Assembly (NCBI RefSeq): GCF_000981765.1 | Contig: NZ_CP010975.1 | Coordinates: 1-64,000 of the forward strand | Source of the DNA: Kangiella geojedonensis | Lineage (GTDB): Bacteria; Pseudomonadota; Gammaproteobacteria; Enterobacterales; Kangiellaceae | Length of the DNA: 64,000 bases | Reading direction: 5' to 3' | Part shown: positions 62,749-64,000 of the stretch, piece by piece | How the letters are laid out: the number at the start of each line of letters is the position of its first letter | How positions within the stretch are numbered: the first letter of the stretch is position 1 | Notes under the pieces: model-generated | Told to the model about the DNA's origin: nothing | Seen by the model: the letters and a program-made list of their open reading frames with translations, nothing else | The model's database searches: none | Made by a program: the position numbers and the translations under genes

Positions 62749-63408
62749 TTGAAAAAAATCATTATGTTGTTGTTAGGAGTTGCTTTAATAGCTGGAGTCA
62801 CCGTTTTGTTAGTGAAGCCTAAGGAATCCAATAAAGAGACAGAGCAAACAAAAAATAAGGTAGCGATTAATGAGGCTACGGATGATAAAGCTGCGAACTT
62901 TATGCCCAGCTCTAATAACGCAGATAATGTTCACAAGACGACTAAAAAAGAGAGTTCTAACGAGCAAGAAGAAAGGTTATACACAAAGAAAGAGCTAGAT
63001 GCTGCGGTGAGCAAAGCTGAGGTAGAAATGGCTGAAAGAGTGTTGAGGGAGACAATGTCTGAAGACGAAATCACAGAAACTGCAGAATCAGTGGTCGATG
63101 CCTTCGAAAATAGTAACCAAACGCCCGAAAGCAACGCTAAGCAAGCAACAATTAATAACTATATCCATGATAACGGTATTTACGACAAGCTAGCTGAAGA
63201 AGGTGTCATATTCTCTGGAGTAGAATGCAGAGAAGCCGCCTGTAAACTGAACTTCGAAGTAAGCGATACAGACGATAATATAAAACGCAGAATGCCCAAA
63301 ATGCTTTCTATTGCGACTGAATTTGCCGATTTTGAGCTATTAAAAGATATGGAAGCGATTATTACTAATGACTTCGAGGGAAGGAGTTTGCAGTACTACT
63401 ATTACTAA
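62749..63408 (+). CDS. Membrane-anchored hypothetical protein with charged linker
   Basis: A 219-residue protein starting with TTG, supported by AGGAGA. One N-terminal helix (IIMLLLGVALIAGVTVLLV), then a long charged Glu/Lys/Asn linker with coiled-coil tendency (about 75-120), and a small C-terminal domain with CREAACKLNFEVSD, a likely periplasmic disulfide, and the YYYY tail. I do not recognise the family. Nothing nearby explains its role. Confidence 0.7.
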   Translation: MKKIIMLLLGVALIAGVTVLLVKPKESNKETEQTKNKVAINEATDDKAANFMPSSNNADNVHKTTKKESSNEQEERLYTKKELDAAVSKAEVEMAERVLRETMSEDEITETAESVVDAFENSNQTPESNAKQATINNYIHDNGIYDKLAEEGVIFSGVECREAACKLNFEVSDTDDNIKRRMPKMLSIATEFADFELLKDMEAIITNDFEGRSLQYYYY

Positions 63409-63469
63409 TCATGGAAAACCTCGAAGTCGCTTTCGCTTCTTCGAGGCTACGCTTGCTATGAAATTCAGT

Positions 63470-63889
63470 TTATTCGTTCGGAATACCATCCCAGCCAGAA
63501 CGATCCCAGACCTTCTGCACGCGTGCCCAAGTTTCATCTGTCATGCGATTTTGCCAAACGCCTGCCAGTAGAGATGCAAATTTGGGATCTTCTTTGGCGC
63601 GATTCTCGACATTGACAATAAATTCTTCATTGTTGGTGGCAAGGTAATCTTCAAGAGGACCTGCTGCTAAAACGGCGAGAACTGATATTGGAGGATCTTT
63701 GTGTAGTATAGTTAAAATGATATCCCAAAGTTGATCGGGAGCACGAACGGTAAGTGATAAAATTAAGTCATCTGCCCATGAATAGGGTGATTCGTCTAAA
63801 GCAGGAAGCTGATTAAGTTCATAATCAAATGGTTGTTCATTTTCCTTTATAAAATCGTGAGCAATAGTTTCTAACTCTATTTCTGTCAT
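63470..63889 (-). CDS. DUF6869-like protein
   Basis: A 139-residue soluble acidic protein with a conserved-looking block LAAGPLEDYLATNNEEFIVN, VENRAKEDPKFASLLAGVWQ and NRMTDETWARVQKVW. This pattern is like DUF6869, a family of unknown function. The upstream gene on this strand is the end of aroE, 14 bases away, so the two probably share a transcript. Confidence 0.72.
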   Translation of the reverse strand: MTEIELETIAHDFIKENEQPFDYELNQLPALDESPYSWADDLILSLTVRAPDQLWDIILTILHKDPPISVLAVLAAGPLEDYLATNNEEFIVNVENRAKEDPKFASLLAGVWQNRMTDETWARVQKVWDRSGWDGIPNE

Positions 63890-63903
63890 AAGTCGGAGCT
63901 ATT

Positions 63904-64000
63904 TTATAGCTTGATAGTTGATGTATCCGGATACTTCCCAGTCCAAAGTCCAAAGGATTCTGCACCTTGTTCAATCAACATGCCTAGCCCATGAAATTGG
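63904..64000 (-). CDS. aroE: Shikimate dehydrogenase AroE, C-terminal end only
   Basis: On the minus strand the last 97 bases end an open frame translating to QFHGLGMLIEQGAESFGLW and then TGKYPDTSTIKL. The GLGML-xx-QGA-x-SF-x-LWTG-x-PD pattern is the C-terminal helix signature of AroE, which reduces 3-dehydroshikimate. The gene runs off the window edge; only about 32 codons are visible. It precedes the DUF6869-like gene by 14 bases. Confidence 0.75.
   Translation of the reverse strand, partial: QFHGLGMLIEQGAESFGLWTGKYPDTSTIKL

Noticed and set aside
63419-63447. Hairpin CCTCGAAG/CTTCGAGG as a terminator of the hypothetical gene
   Set aside because: The eight-base stem is perfect but there is a 12-base loop and no T-run, so I did not call it a terminator.

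Overview
The window reads as the start of a circular chromosome of a marine-type gammaproteobacterium with moderate-to-low GC, possibly Kangiella-like. This placement is inferred from gene order and protein character, not from a search. Base 1 is the first codon of dnaA, followed by dnaN, recF and gyrB. Typical gammaproteobacterial neighbourhoods recur: fadBA divergent from pepQ-yigZ, ubiCA convergent with plsB, kbl-tdh, rpe-gph, and crp beside an OsmC gene. About 65 protein genes are densely packed. I found no rRNA, tRNA, CRISPR array, insertion sequence or prophage.

Layout. 1-6150: replication genes, with two parS-like palindromes inside recF. 6190-9360: a PPK2-type kinase, dodecin, a YjgR/HerA-like ATPase and ubiK. 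9380-15410: sirB2-yigZ-pepQ facing fadBA, with a FadR-like operator between them. 15440-17730: a previously unmarked 43-residue membrane peptide and rep helicase. 17800-21820: a sulfide/persulfide module (persulfide-dioxygenase-like MBL enzyme, two YeeE/YedE halves, rhodanese, BigR/SqrR-type ArsR sensor) plus a class V aminotransferase. 21915-26950: an ECF sigma/anti-sigma/lipoprotein operon divergent from a subtilase, then an outer-membrane-barrel-like protein and an Ala/Ser/Asn-rich exported protein lacking all aromatic residues. 27040-35480: yifB, a GRDP-like protein, small membrane and redox proteins, a CNNM-type protein, a TPR-GGDEF cyclase and a DUF4870 protein.

35580-41910: thiamine synthesis under a TPP riboswitch (thiC, thiO, thiS, then a gap, thiG, a thiD-thiE fusion and a rhodanese). 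41980-47790: two bPH2 membrane proteins, then kbl-tdh-elaA-rhomboid-glpE. 48200-56250: ubiC-ubiA, and on the other strand plsB with two exosortase-A-associated genes (AMP ligase, PLP decarboxylase), then a VanZ-like gene. 56290-57930: a hemerythrin gene and a DUF3050 gene facing away from each other across an AT-rich region with a perfect palindrome. 58030-64000: rpe-gph, a membrane-anchored TrpG/PabA fusion, SIMPL, crp, OsmC, VOC, two poorly known genes, and the last codons of aroE.

Most notable points: (1) the ECF-subtilase-barrel-low-complexity locus, whose two divergent promoters share a motif with identical spacing; (2) a glutamine amidotransferase fused to a two-helix membrane anchor, in a place where trpE, trpD and trpC are missing from an otherwise conserved order; (3) the pair of parS-like sites in recF; (4) an exact TATTAG-N6-CTAATA repeat in the persulfide module; (5) exosortase-associated genes in an apparent operon with plsB but with no exosortase nearby.
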